Source: JAZKHT01 sp040385245 (GTDB lineage: Bacteria; Pseudomonadota; Alphaproteobacteria; Rhodobacterales; Rhodobacteraceae). Taken from it: a stretch of 64,000 nucleotides of DNA. How positions within the stretch are numbered: position 1 is the stretch's first letter; each line of letters starts with the position of its first letter. Shown piece by piece: positions 27,074 through 35,143 of the stretch. The DNA is taken from NCBI GenBank assembly GCA_040385245.1, contig JAZKHT010000004.1:62001-126000 (forward strand). The letters run 5' to 3'. The notes beneath the pieces were generated by a model. The model ran no database searches and was not told the origin of the DNA. It saw only the letters and a program-made list of their open reading frames with translations. A program made the position numbers and the translations under genes.

Positions 27074-27955
27074 TTAATCGCGGTCGGGCAAATGCAAAGG
27101 ATTTTCAGGGTTCTGTGAAGGTTCCGTTCGGACCTGTGGCGACAATCCGGCGAAATCAAAGATCGCAGGGTCGCACAGATGCGACGGGCGCGTGTTCATC
27201 AACGCGCGAAACATGATCTGGCGGCGGCCGGGGGTGCGGGCCTCCCATCCATCAATCATCTGCTTGACCTGCACGCGTTGCAGACCTTCCTGACTGCCGC
27301 ACAGATCGCAAGGGATGATCGGATACTGCATGTCGCGCGCAAATTGTTCGCAATCCGCCTCGGCCACAAAGGCAAGAGGGCGGTAGACGAACAGGTCGCC
27401 ATCCTCGTTCAGCAGTTTCGGCGGCATGGTGGCAAGACGGCCGCCATGGAACAGGTTCATGTAGAATGTCTCAAGAATGTCGTCGCGGTGGTGGCCAAGG
27501 ACAACGGCGGAACACCCTTCTTCGCGGGCGATGCGGTACAGATTGCCGCGCCGCAGCCGCGAACACAGGCTGCAAAAAGTGCGACCCTGCGGAATTTTGT
27601 CGACGACGATGGAATAGGTGTCCTGATATTCAATCCGATGAGGCACGCCCATCCTTGTCAGGAACTCTGGCAGGACGGTGGCCGGAAAATTCGGCTGCCC
27701 CTGATCAAGGTTGCAGGCCAGCAGATCAACCGGCAGCAATCCGCGCCATTTCAGTTCGTGCAGAATGGCCAGCAGCGTATAGCTGTCCTTGCCGCCCGAC
27801 AGGCACACCAGCCAGCGTGCATCACGTTCGATCATGCCGTAGGTTTCGATCGCCTCGCGCACCTCTCGCACAAGGCGTTTGCGCAGCTTGCGAAACTCGC
27901 TTGTCGAGGGGGCACCGTGAAACAGGGGATGAATATCGTCTGCGTCGTCGAACAT
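27074..27955 (-). CDS. ttcA: tRNA 2-thiocytidine biosynthesis protein TtcA
   Basis: 293 aa. PP-loop CLSGGKDSYTLLAIL near residue 50, then CSLCSRLRRG and CDLCGSQ, the two CxxC pairs that hold the Fe-S cluster of TtcA. It thiolates C32 of certain tRNAs using ATP. The ATG 27955 start MFDDADDIHPLF agrees with family length. It is transcribed between yidD and the EAL gene. Confidence 0.92.
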   Translation of the reverse strand: MFDDADDIHPLFHGAPSTSEFRKLRKRLVREVREAIETYGMIERDARWLVCLSGGKDSYTLLAILHELKWRGLLPVDLLACNLDQGQPNFPATVLPEFLTRMGVPHRIEYQDTYSIVVDKIPQGRTFCSLCSRLRRGNLYRIAREEGCSAVVLGHHRDDILETFYMNLFHGGRLATMPPKLLNEDGDLFVYRPLAFVAEADCEQFARDMQYPIIPCDLCGSQEGLQRVQVKQMIDGWEARTPGRRQIMFRALMNTRPSHLCDPAIFDFAGLSPQVRTEPSQNPENPLHLPDRD

Positions 27956-28087
27956 GGCGTCCTCAGCGTTTTATTCGCCGGAATAGGCCAGCAGACTGCT
28001 TGATGCAAACCTTGCAGTAAAGGACACAGCGTTTTCCGCCAGCAGCGCGGCGGGCCGGACTTGCGCGCCTTGCACAATCACGTGGCG

Positions 28088-28342
28088 TTAGTGGCGCGTG
28101 TCAGAATCGTGGTCGGGGTCGGCACCGGGGACCGGATCATACCCCTGTCCGCCCCAGGGGTGGCATCGGCACAGGCGGTGGATGGTCAGATAACCGCCCT
28201 TGATGCCCCCGTGACGCTGCAGCGCGTCAAGTGCATAGGCGGAACAGGTGGGCTGAAACCGGCAACCGTTGCCAACCCACGGGCTGAGCAGCAGGCGATA
28301 GGCGCGGACGGGCAGGGCAACGACATGGGCCAGCGGTGTCAT
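28088..28342 (-). CDS. yidD: membrane protein insertion efficiency factor YidD
   Basis: 84 aa. CRFQPTCSAYALDALQRHG and HRLCRCHPWGGQGYDPVP are the YidD signature. Its start overlaps the rnpA stop (ATGA), as usual in rpmH-rnpA-yidD. It is a small membrane-associated helper of YidC. Confidence 0.95.
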   Translation of the reverse strand: MTPLAHVVALPVRAYRLLLSPWVGNGCRFQPTCSAYALDALQRHGGIKGGYLTIHRLCRCHPWGGQGYDPVPGADPDHDSDTRH

Positions 28343-28776
28343 GTGCGGTCCTTGTGCAGGCTGCGCAACGCCGTGGCCAGATCGGTCAACAGCAGGGCAA
28401 AGTCGCGGTCAATGGTCGCGCCGGGGCGGGCGACAAGGACATAATCCCAACCGGGTTGTGCCAGTGTGGGCAGGACGGCGCGCGCCACTTCACGCAGGCG
28501 GCGCTTTGCGCGGTTGCGTGCCACGGCATTGCCGATCTTTTTCGATGCGGTAAAGCCGACGCGGATACCTTGGCTCTCATCATCGCGCGGGCGGGCCTGC
28601 ACCATAAAGCCGCCGGTCCCCTGACGTCGAGCGGATGCGGCACGCAGGAAATCTGCGCGCTTGCGGATCGTTTCAGCTTTGGGGTTCGCGCAAAGCGAAA
28701 CCGCCGGTGGCGCGGCGGGCGCGGCATCGCTGCCTTGCCCCTGTGCCTCCGGCGGTGTCATGGTCATGTCCCGCAT
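28339..28776 (-). CDS. rnpA: ribonuclease P protein component
   Basis: 145 aa with an amino-terminal alanine-rich extension of about 30 residues. The RNR motif region NAVARNRAKRRLREVAR follows VGFTASKKIG. It is the protein cofactor of RNase P. Two further start codons (28767, 28761) exist; 28776 follows GGGGG. The extension before KRADFLRAA is longer than in enteric RnpA. Confidence 0.92.
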   Translation of the reverse strand: MRDMTMTPPEAQGQGSDAAPAAPPAVSLCANPKAETIRKRADFLRAASARRQGTGGFMVQARPRDDESQGIRVGFTASKKIGNAVARNRAKRRLREVARAVLPTLAQPGWDYVLVARPGATIDRDFALLLTDLATALRSLHKDRT

Positions 28777-28806
28777 GTCAGGCCCCCAAAAAGGGCCAAA
28801 GCGAAA

Positions 28807-28941
28807 TCAGGCCGACAGCTTTTTGCGGCCCTTGGCGCGGCGGGCTGCCAGCACAAGACGGCCACCCTTGGTTGCCATGCGGGCGCGAAAGCCGTGGCGG
28901 CGGGCGCGAACCAGGTTCGACGGTTGAAATGTGCGCTTCAT
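28807..28941 (-). CDS. rpmH: 50S ribosomal protein L34
   Basis: 44 aa. The sequence MKRTFQPSNLVRARRHGFR is the conserved L34 start and KGRKKLSA its end. It heads the rpmH-rnpA-yidD operon; rnpA starts 30 nt downstream. The gene is short and easily missed. Confidence 0.96.
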   Translation of the reverse strand: MKRTFQPSNLVRARRHGFRARMATKGGRLVLAARRAKGRKKLSA

Positions 28942-29010
28942 TGCGGCTCTCCATCAGACACGCAGCCCAAACCCTTGCAGGATTCGAAGACCACCTTATT
29001 CGAAGCCCGG

Positions 29011-29039
29011 TCTTTACGGGCGGTTCGGGGCCAAGTCAA
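29011..29039 (-). promoter_or_regulatory. sigma-70-type promoter of rpmH
   Basis: On the minus strand TTGACT (29039-29034) is followed after exactly 17 nt by TAAAGA (29016-29011). The start of rpmH is about 70 nt downstream. A good match to the housekeeping promoter consensus. Confidence 0.6.
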
Positions 29040-29198
29040 TTCATCCGTGTCGCATTTCCTGCAACATTTCGCCCCTTTGCACAGGGTGAACGGGATGGTT
29101 TCAGCGAAGGCGCGGCCGAGTGCCGACTTCACTGCCGCGTGAGGGGGCTATCGGTGGCGCGCGCGTTTGCCCACAGTCATAAGAATACAGGAGAGATC

Positions 29199-29924
29199 AT
29201 GCCCGACGCCACCCCCCCCAAGCCCGGCCTTGCCCGGATGGCGCCCTTTCTGGTGATCGTCGTCGTGGCTGTGGTCGGTGCCGTCACCCTGCGGGATCAG
29301 CTAAGCTTTGACGCACTGGCACGCCACCGCCTCGATCTGCTGGCCTATCGCGATGCCCATTATCTGGCGTCGGTGCTGGTTTTCATGTCGGTCTATGTCG
29401 TCATCGTCGGCTTCAGCCTGCCGGGGGCAACGGTGGCTTCGCTGACCGGGGGGTTCCTGTTCGGAATTTTCCCCGGCACGCTGTTCAACCTTGTGGCGGC
29501 GACGACCGGGGCGGTCTGCATCTTTCTGGCGGCGCGGATGGGGTTTGGTGCGGCGCTTGCGGCCCGTATCGAATCGCAAGGAGGCAAGGTCGCGCGGTTG
29601 CGCGCGGCCCTTGCGGAAAACGAATGGTCGGTCCTGTTCTTGATGCGGCTGACGCCTGTTGTACCGTTCTTTGTCGCCAACCTGCTGCCCGCGCTGCTGA
29701 ATATCCGGCTGTCGCGGTTTGTCATCAGCACGGGATTTGGCATCATTCCCGGGGCGCTGGTCCTGACCTCGGTCGGGGCGGGTCTGGGAGATGTGTTTGA
29801 ACGCGGCGGCATGCCCGATTTGTCGATCGTTTTCGCTACGCAGGTGCTTTTGCCGATCCTGGGGCTTGCCGCACTGGCCGCCCTGCCGATCCTGATCCGC
29901 GGGGTGCGCAAGAAAGACATCTGA
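29199..29924 (+). CDS. TVP38/TMEM64 (SNARE-associated, VTT-domain) membrane protein
   Basis: 241 aa with about six hydrophobic segments. Family motifs: SLPGATVASLTGGFLFG, GTLFNLVAATTGAVCIFLAARMGFG, and LMRLTPVVPFFVANLLPALLNI. Related DedA/VTT proteins move lipids across the membrane; the substrate here is unknown. GGAGA before ATG 29199 supports the start. It is divergent from rpmH. Confidence 0.88.
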   Translation: MPDATPPKPGLARMAPFLVIVVVAVVGAVTLRDQLSFDALARHRLDLLAYRDAHYLASVLVFMSVYVVIVGFSLPGATVASLTGGFLFGIFPGTLFNLVAATTGAVCIFLAARMGFGAALAARIESQGGKVARLRAALAENEWSVLFLMRLTPVVPFFVANLLPALLNIRLSRFVISTGFGIIPGALVLTSVGAGLGDVFERGGMPDLSIVFATQVLLPILGLAALAALPILIRGVRKKDI

Positions 29925-30148
29925 CCTTGCCCGAATTTTGACGTTTGCACACTTTGCCGCCAGTGGCAGCGTTCGGGTGGGTTGCTGTTTCGCCGTTTGC
30001 GACCTGTGTCGGGGTGTCGGAACGCGCTGCGGCCTATTTTTCCCCGAAACCATTTGATAACCCTGCATCATGGCGGGTTTGTAACCCTGATGCCCGCCGG
30101 GGGCACATCCCGAACGCAGGCAGGGCAGGGACGAAAGGAATTGGCGGC

Positions 30149-31567
30149 GTGCGGTTTGGCCGGGGCAGATTTCTGAACACGCTTTCGGGGCGGTTCCTGC
30201 TGCTGACGGTGGCCTTTGTCATGCTGGCCGAAGTTCTGATCTTTGTGCCGTCCATCGCGCGGTTCCGGGCCGACTATCTGCTGTTGCGGTTGGAAAAGGC
30301 GCAGATCGCATCGCTTGCATTGCTTGCGACCGATGACGCCATGATCAGCGATGATCTGGAACAAGAACTGCTTCAGAACGCCGAGGTGTTCAACGTGGTC
30401 CTGCGCCGCGACGAGGTGCGCCAACTGGTGCTGTCCTCAGAAATCCCGGCACCGATCCACGATAGTTTCGATCTGCGCATGGCTGGCCCATGGGAATTGA
30501 TCCGTGATGCGACCACCGTGCTGGCGGACCCGCAGAACCGGATCATTCGGGTGATCGGCAACCCGGTGCAGGATGCGGGCCTGCTGATCGAAATCACGAT
30601 GGAAACGGGGCCGCTGCGCGCGGCGATGGTCGATTATGGCCTGCGCATCCTGTTCCTGTCGGCGCTGATTTCCGTGGTCACGGCGTTCCTGCTGTTTCTG
30701 GCAGTGCAACGCCTGCTGGTTGGGCCGATCCGGCGCGTGGTGCTGCATATGCAGGCCTATGCCGAGGCCCCCGAGGATGCGCGCCGCGTGATCGCCCCAT
30801 CGGCCGAGGTAGAGGAATTGCGCGTCGCGGAAGAGGCGTTGCAATCGATGCAGACACAATTGACCGGGGCCTTGCGCCAAAAGGAACGGCTGGCGCAGCT
30901 TGGCGGTGCAGTGGCCAAGATCAGCCACGATCTGCGCAACATCCTGACAACGGCGCAGTTGTTTGCTGACCGCATCGATTCCAGCGGCGATCCGATGGTG
31001 GCGCGGGCCGCGCCAAAATTGGTGGCATCTATCAGTCGGGCGGTGTCCTTGTGCGAATCGACGTTGGCCTTTGGCAAGGCCGAAGAGCCGCCGCCGCAAC
31101 TGAAGCGGTTGCCCCTGCGTCGCCTGGCCGAAGATATCGCAGATGGCGAAGGGCTGAATGACGGCGGGCTGGTGACCTGTCTGATCGACGTTCCGGCGGG
31201 CCTTGTCATCCGGGCCGATGCCGAACAATTGCACCGCGTGCTGACCAACCTGATCCGCAACGCGCGTCAGGCGATCGAGGCGGTGGGCCAGCCCGGCACC
31301 ATCGAGATCTCGGGCGGCGAGGACGAGACGGATTGGTGGATCCGCGTTGGCGACACCGGTCCGGGTCTGCCACCCAAAGCGCGGGACCATCTGTTTTCGG
31401 CATTTCAGGGCGGCGCGCGTAAGGGGGGAACTGGCCTTGGACTTGCCATCGCCGCCGAACTGGTGCGCGGCCACGGCGGGCGGCTGGAGCTGGCCCGCAG
31501 TGATGCCGACGGGACAGAGTTTCTGATCCGACTGCCGAAACGCCTCGATCCGGCAGAGCCGGAATAA
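30149..31567 (+). CDS. membrane sensor histidine kinase
   Basis: 472 aa from GTG 30149 (AAAGGA before it). TM1 about residues 12-34 and TM2 about 165-190 enclose a periplasmic sensor region of about 130 residues. A HAMP-like linker follows (LLVGPIRRVV). The HisKA phospho-acceptor region has KISHDLRN. The ATPase domain has NLIRNARQAI (N box), GDTGPGLPP (G1) and GGTGLGLAI (G2). No response regulator gene is adjacent, so it is an orphan kinase. It ends just before the tRNA-Arg that carries the integrated element. Confidence 0.88.
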   Translation: MRFGRGRFLNTLSGRFLLLTVAFVMLAEVLIFVPSIARFRADYLLLRLEKAQIASLALLATDDAMISDDLEQELLQNAEVFNVVLRRDEVRQLVLSSEIPAPIHDSFDLRMAGPWELIRDATTVLADPQNRIIRVIGNPVQDAGLLIEITMETGPLRAAMVDYGLRILFLSALISVVTAFLLFLAVQRLLVGPIRRVVLHMQAYAEAPEDARRVIAPSAEVEELRVAEEALQSMQTQLTGALRQKERLAQLGGAVAKISHDLRNILTTAQLFADRIDSSGDPMVARAAPKLVASISRAVSLCESTLAFGKAEEPPPQLKRLPLRRLAEDIADGEGLNDGGLVTCLIDVPAGLVIRADAEQLHRVLTNLIRNARQAIEAVGQPGTIEISGGEDETDWWIRVGDTGPGLPPKARDHLFSAFQGGARKGGTGLGLAIAAELVRGHGGRLELARSDADGTEFLIRLPKRLDPAEPE

Positions 31568-31623
31568 CCTGCCATTTCGCCCTTGCAATGGTCTGCCGGG
31601 GCAGCTAAACGCTGCCTCAAGAC

Positions 31624-31700
31624 GGACCCGTAGCTCAGCTGGATAGAGCATCAGACTACGAATCTGAGGGTCGGGCGTTCGAATCGCTCCGGGTCCGCCA
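31624..31700 (+). tRNA. tRNA-Arg (anticodon ACG)
   Basis: 77 nt including an encoded CCA. The acceptor stem GGACCCG pairs with CGGGTCC; D arm with TAGCTCAGCTGGATAGAGCA; anticodon stem-loop TCAGA-CTACGAA-TCTGA gives ACG; T loop TTCGAAT. The 3' end serves as the integration site of the adjacent element and remains intact because the crossover core repeats it. Confidence 0.96.
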
Positions 31701-31704
31701 CTCA
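31687..31704 (+). repeat. attL core (18-bp direct repeat in tRNA-Arg)
   Basis: The 18-mer beginning CTCCGGGTCC and ending GCCACTCA covers the tRNA acceptor 3' half, CCA and four further bases. It is identical to 48614-48631, so recombination between them would excise the element and leave one intact tRNA gene. Confidence 0.9.
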
Positions 31705-32060
31705 CCCTTGATATTATTGGATAATTTGCCATCTTTGGCGTCTTACCCATCTTTGAACCCATCAACCTGAAAACGCTTGGCCATTTCCCAAGACTCGCGC
31801 GCGCGTGCGGTCGTGAGCAATGAGGCGCGCCGAACGTGCCCCGATTTCCCTGCTTTGAGGGATTCCTGCTTTCAGGAAAGCTGACAGGGTTCAGTATCCA
31901 TCATTAGGAAAGCCCCAGACACCTGCCGGTCGCATCGCATAATGAAAATCGTTCTGAAAATGCTTGTCGGGCGACTCAGCGGTGTGCAACCTGCGTCAGC
32001 ATTCTACGCCATAATTGAGACTGGGGCTATCGGCCCGCAGTCAATCGAAAGCAGGGGCAA
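31705..32060. other. non-coding left end of the element
   Basis: No convincing ORF in 356 bp. The stretch 31705-31790 is AT-richer than its surroundings. It could hold integrase arm-type sites, but no clear match to the repeats at 48504 and 48578 was seen. A promoter for the lipoprotein gene at 32061 is likely near its end. Confidence 0.5.
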
Positions 32061-32465
32061 ATGAATATTGCGGCAAAATGGTTGACGGTCGGGCTCATCG
32101 CACTCTGTGGATGCGTGCGGGAAGAAGACACCAAGTCTTGGGAAGGCCAGCCGGTTTCGTCACTGGACCTGCATCCATTCTTTGCCACGCTTCCGGTCGA
32201 GGTCCGCAAAGCTGCCGATGGCACGGAAATGCGAAACTACGTTAACGGGGTCAATGTCGGCAGTTGCTTTAGCAATGCGACCGTGACGGCCAGCGGGGCT
32301 TATGCAGCCTTTGGCACTGGCTCTACCTTCTGTTCCACCCAGTTCAGGGCCTGCAACAACATCTTCTATGTCCGGTCGGGCAAGGTCATCAAATACACCC
32401 CCACACCGTCTGGGGGCGCTATCTGCATGACCGATCAGCGCGTTAGGCCGGTCGCTGGCTTATAA
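32061..32465 (+). CDS. small predicted lipoprotein
   Basis: 134 aa with a signal peptide ending in ALCGC, a lipobox with Cys18 as the lipidated residue. The mature part has four more cysteines (CFSN, FCST, RACNN, ICMTD) that could form disulfides. Family not recognised. AGGGGCAA precedes the ATG. It is the leftmost gene of the element and may be a cargo or lysogenic-conversion gene, an inference from position only. Confidence 0.6.
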   Translation: MNIAAKWLTVGLIALCGCVREEDTKSWEGQPVSSLDLHPFFATLPVEVRKAADGTEMRNYVNGVNVGSCFSNATVTASGAYAAFGTGSTFCSTQFRACNNIFYVRSGKVIKYTPTPSGGAICMTDQRVRPVAGL

Positions 32466-32763
32466 CTTGCAGGGGCGCTAGACTGCGCACCGGGGTGCGC
32501 GGCTGGGCACAAAGTAACGCTCAGGGCAAAAACCCTTCTTTTTAAGGCATGACAAAACTCGAGCGGCCCTTCTCTCGCCGTTACCGCCCTGTGTTGTCAG
32601 GGTGGTCAAGCGTGTATCCCTTACTCTTGTCTCTCTCCCCCCGAACTGCCTTCACGGGCATGGGGGTAGGGGGTGTCTGAGGAAATCATCCCCCACCCCT
32701 TCATCGTCTCTCCCATCATCGAGGGCACTTGCCCGGCCAAGAAGGTATGTGCATTCTGCCGAC

Positions 32764-32991
32764 ATGGCATTGTCAGTCGAAATTCGCGCCGCCCGCTTGG
32801 TGGCACAGTTAACCCGCCAGGGTGTGGCGGTGCGGTATATGACTATCTGTGGCGAGGAAATTCAGGTTTTCTTCGTGGATGATAAGGTGTCCGCCTACAA
32901 AGGAACTTCCGCCGATCCGGATTTGATTGACTGGGGGCGCTCAACGCCTTCCAAGGTCAGGAAAAACCGCACGACAGCGCAGCGGGAATAG
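32764..32991 (+). CDS. hypothetical small protein
   Basis: 75 aa from ATG 32764. It opens with MALSVEIRAARLVAQLTRQGVAV, a helix, then three short strand-like stretches (VRYMTICGEE, IQVFFVDD, KVSAYKG) and a basic tail KVRKNRTTAQRE. No family recognised. The longer open frame from 32602 starts with a low-complexity region and is not believed. Confidence 0.45.
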   Translation: MALSVEIRAARLVAQLTRQGVAVRYMTICGEEIQVFFVDDKVSAYKGTSADPDLIDWGRSTPSKVRKNRTTAQRE

Positions 32992-33216
32992 ATCGCCCAA
33001 GCCTTTGCCTCTGAGGCATGTCCACCATTCTACTTGCCTCTACTCTAGAAATCCTCAGGCGACGCCTAGTCTCTTGTTCGACATGCCTGCAAAGCGGGCG
33101 GCGTCTTCGCGCAACGGGGTGTGGTCGCCCATACCCTGATTGTGCAACGGAAGGCGGTTGCCCGCCTCCCATCCCAGCACAGTTGGAAAGTCTCGGCGAC
33201 AGCATCGCCTTGCTGG

Positions 33217-33510
33217 TTACATGCCCATTTCGTTCATCATGTCGTTGTCGTCCAACTGTTCCACTGCCGCCTGGCGTGCGATTTCGCGGGCTTCTTCGCT
33301 TACCGGAACGCGGTTCAGTTTGTTAAGGTAGAACTGCTCGGTCGCCATATCGTCGTCCTTGCGGGCTTCCTGGATGACGATCAGTTCGGACAGTGTATAT
33401 TCACCGGCCGGCAGGCCCAAGATGGCAGCCTGCATATTGGTGCCGGACGAAGCTTGGACCGACTGGGCGATGGACAGCGTTGCGATTGCAGCGAGGATAA
33501 TCTTTTTCAT
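33217..33510 (-). CDS. small exported protein
   Basis: 97 aa. MKKIILAAIATLSIAQSVQA is a clear signal peptide; GGAGAAGACC before the ATG is a good ribosome-binding site. The mature part (77 aa) is acidic, with GLPAGEYTLSELIVIQEAR and a methionine-rich end. Small periplasmic proteins of this kind with a Leu-Pro-Ala-Gly-x-Tyr motif are common in Rhodobacterales but have no known function. Confidence 0.65.
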   Translation of the reverse strand: MKKIILAAIATLSIAQSVQASSGTNMQAAILGLPAGEYTLSELIVIQEARKDDDMATEQFYLNKLNRVPVSEEAREIARQAAVEQLDDNDMMNEMGM

Positions 33511-33579
33511 GGTCTTCTCCGAATTTTTCTTGGCCGGAATGGCCAGATGATCGAGTTACGCTGCGCGCAGGCCGGAGTT

Positions 33580-33978
33580 TCATAACCGCACTTTTTTTCG
33601 TAAACGCTTTTGTAAGTTTGACCGTGGTCGCCCTCACTTTTTAGAAGCGCAGAAGCGGCGCGTGTCGAAACATTAGGGCGGTCGCCCACCTGAATGTTTT
33701 GGTTTGCCCCACGCTGCGGCTGAACCTGCAACAGCAATTCGCCCGCGCGACAGTTTGCCCGCTGTTCCGCCGCTGTTTTCAGCACTGCGTTCCGACACGT
33801 TCAACATGCGGGCGGCGTCGGCTGTGGATGTTCGGGGGCCTTGCGCCCGCGCCATGTCAGACAGCGCCATTTGCGGGGCATCATCGGTCTGCAAATTTGC
33901 AGTTCGATAAATCGCCCCACCGCGCGGCATGTTCGCCACCCGTGCCGCAATGCTGGCGCGCTGGCTTTCCGTCAGGCG
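33580..33978 (-). pseudogene. remnant of a ParB/methylase-associated HTH protein
   Basis: Reading leftwards, LTESQRASIAARVANMPRG is followed by TSTADAARMLNVSERS, which resembles the helix-turn-helix segment of plasmid/phage ParB-like and DNA-methylase-associated proteins. The frame then changes: VLKTAAEQRANCRAGELL, also typical of these proteins, continues in another frame and runs to 33580. The amino terminus is missing, so it looks like a frameshifted fragment. The family assignment is by motif only. Confidence 0.4.
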
Positions 33979-33980
33979 CC

Positions 33981-34008
33981 AAAGAAAAACCCCGCGCTGG
34001 GCGGGGTT
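33981..34008 (-). terminator. terminator of the four tiny ORFs
   Basis: On the minus strand AACCCCGC, loop CCAGC, GCGGGGTT, then TTTCTTT. It lies 24 nt after the stop of the last ORF (34032). Confidence 0.8.
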
Positions 34009-34031
34009 CAGTCTTCTCTTAAAGGACGCCG

Positions 34032-34241
34032 CTATTTCAGGCTGGGCAAAGCTTCGATCCGGTCCACCAATGCCCGCGCCATGTCTGCAGCGATTTTGAC
34101 CAGCGCTGCTACCTGATCCAGTTCCGCATGGCGCGTTCCGTCTGCCTTTGTCCGTTCACTATCACGCACGATGCCTTCGGTTGCGTCCAGCAGCAGGGAC
34201 AGGTTCGCGGCTTCCGCAGTGGCGTCATCAACCGCGCTCAT
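34032..34241 (-). CDS. tiny hypothetical protein 4 of a coupled set
   Basis: 69 aa starting MSAVDDATAEAANLSLLLDATEGIVRD, helical and acidic-basic mixed. Its ATG overlaps the preceding stop (ATGA at 34238-34241). It resembles its neighbour 34238-34444 in layout (LLLDATEG, LVDRIEAL), hinting at a duplicated family. Function unknown. Confidence 0.55.
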   Translation of the reverse strand: MSAVDDATAEAANLSLLLDATEGIVRDSERTKADGTRHAELDQVAALVKIAADMARALVDRIEALPSLK

Positions 34242-34444
34242 GCCTTCACCCGCGCGGCATCGCAAGCGCCTTCCAGATCGGACGCCAGTTTGTCGGCCCT
34301 CTCGATCAGCACCACCACCAGACCGTGCAGAGCGTTTGACGCCGGGGATGCCACGGTTGTAGTCAATTCCAGCAGTTCAAGCGCGCCTTCGCAAAGGCTG
34401 TGCAACAGCGTCGCGTCGGATTGAATTTCAGCGAGTTTCGACAT
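34238..34444 (-). CDS. tiny hypothetical protein 3 of a coupled set
   Basis: 68 aa starting MSKLAEIQSDATLLHSLCEGALELLELTTTV; predicted to be two helices (LHGLVVVLIERADKLASDLEGA the second). It starts at the stop of the preceding gene and ends at the start of the next. Probable coiled-coil or regulator-like small protein; no family recognised. Confidence 0.55.
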   Translation of the reverse strand: MSKLAEIQSDATLLHSLCEGALELLELTTTVASPASNALHGLVVVLIERADKLASDLEGACDAARVKA

Positions 34445-34635
34445 CAGCACCCCTCCACATGTTCCAAGCAGGAACGGATTATGCGTTCTGCCTCTTCCAA
34501 GGCACTCGACGGCATGAACGACGTGCCGAACATCTTTTCCGGTATCAGTGCGGAATCGTCGGCCATGATGCGCGTCTGGATGATGCCCAATGCTGAGCAA
34601 AGACGGTCATGGACGCTGCGGTTCTGGTCGGTCAT
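34444..34635 (-). CDS. tiny hypothetical protein 2 of a coupled set
   Basis: 63 aa, MTDQNRSVHDRLCSALGIIQTRIM at the start, ALEEAERIIRSCLEHVEGC at the end. It is translationally coupled by overlapping stop and start codons on both sides. No recognised domain. Confidence 0.55.
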   Translation of the reverse strand: MTDQNRSVHDRLCSALGIIQTRIMADDSALIPEKMFGTSFMPSSALEEAERIIRSCLEHVEGC

Positions 34636-34883
34636 GCCTGCATCCCCCCGAACTTCTCAAGGCGGGCGTGGGCGATGCGCAGGGCGTCCCGCTGATGGGC
34701 GATGCACTGCAGTAGGCGGCCATGGTCCACCATGTCCGGACCATCTGCGATGGCGTCCAGCGCCAAGGTCAGGCCGTCGTGGATATTGCACCATTCGGAG
34801 ACGGTCAGCGTCTTGGACTTGCGTTTGGGCAAGCCAATATCGGTCCCCGGCGAGGGGTTCATGGCATTCATGGTCTTCTCCAT
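34632..34883 (-). CDS. tiny hypothetical protein 1 of a coupled set
   Basis: 83 aa. KRKSKTLTVSEWCNIHDGLTLALDAIADG is followed by a long helix (GRLLQCIAHQRDALRIAHARLEKFG). It starts 4 nt after the stop of the Arc-like gene and is likely the second gene of that operon. An internal ATG (34868 or 34871) could be used instead. Confidence 0.5.
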   Translation of the reverse strand: MEKTMNAMNPSPGTDIGLPKRKSKTLTVSEWCNIHDGLTLALDAIADGPDMVDHGRLLQCIAHQRDALRIAHARLEKFGGMQA

Positions 34884-34887
34884 CTGG

Positions 34888-35046
34888 TTATGCGGACTGT
34901 TGGTCTTGCGTGGTGCGGTCCATCCGTTCGCGAACGCTGCGGATGATTTCGCTGTTCTGTGACGATCCGTTGCGCGTTGCCTGATCTTCCAGCCAGGTCT
35001 TCACATCAGCCGGAAGGCGGACGGGCAGTTGTTTCGATTCTGACAT
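34888..35046 (-). CDS. Arc-type ribbon-helix-helix regulator (first of a divergent pair)
   Basis: 52 aa: MSESKQLPVRLPADVKTWLE then DQATRNGSSQNSEIIRSVRERM. The short strand (LPVRLPA) and two helices match the Arc/Mnt fold. It heads the minus-strand operon of tiny genes. Divergent to a second Arc-type gene across a 97-bp region rich in repeated sites, as in repressor-pair switches of phages. It probably binds the sites at 35061-35126. Confidence 0.75.
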   Translation of the reverse strand: MSESKQLPVRLPADVKTWLEDQATRNGSSQNSEIIRSVRERMDRTTQDQQSA

Positions 35047-35060
35047 GGTGCGCCTCGTAT

Positions 35061-35126
35061 GATATCACCGCAATATATATTACGGTAATATCATTGACGG
35101 TCAAGCAAATAAATTACAGTGATATC
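35061..35126. promoter_or_regulatory. three repeated operator-like sites between divergent Arc-type genes
   Basis: The 14-mer ATTACGGTAATATC at 35079-35092 recurs as ATTACAGTGATATC at 35113-35126 and in inverted form as GATATCACCGCAAT at 35061-35074 (reverse ATTGCGGTGATATC). The first two are arranged head to head around ATAT. The AT-rich setting (AATATATATTA) may also hold the -10 boxes for both genes. Binding by either Arc-like protein is an inference. Confidence 0.65.
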
Positions 35127-35143
35127 GAAAAAGTGAGGGTGAC

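Noticed and set aside
28807..29198. rpmH-rnpA upstream region as the chromosomal origin
   Set aside because: No dnaA, dnaN or cluster of DnaA boxes is seen; in alphaproteobacteria this region is often not the origin.
30437..31765. 442-aa minus-strand frame opposite the histidine kinase and tRNA
   Set aside because: It runs through the tRNA gene and mirrors the kinase frame; no domain recognised.
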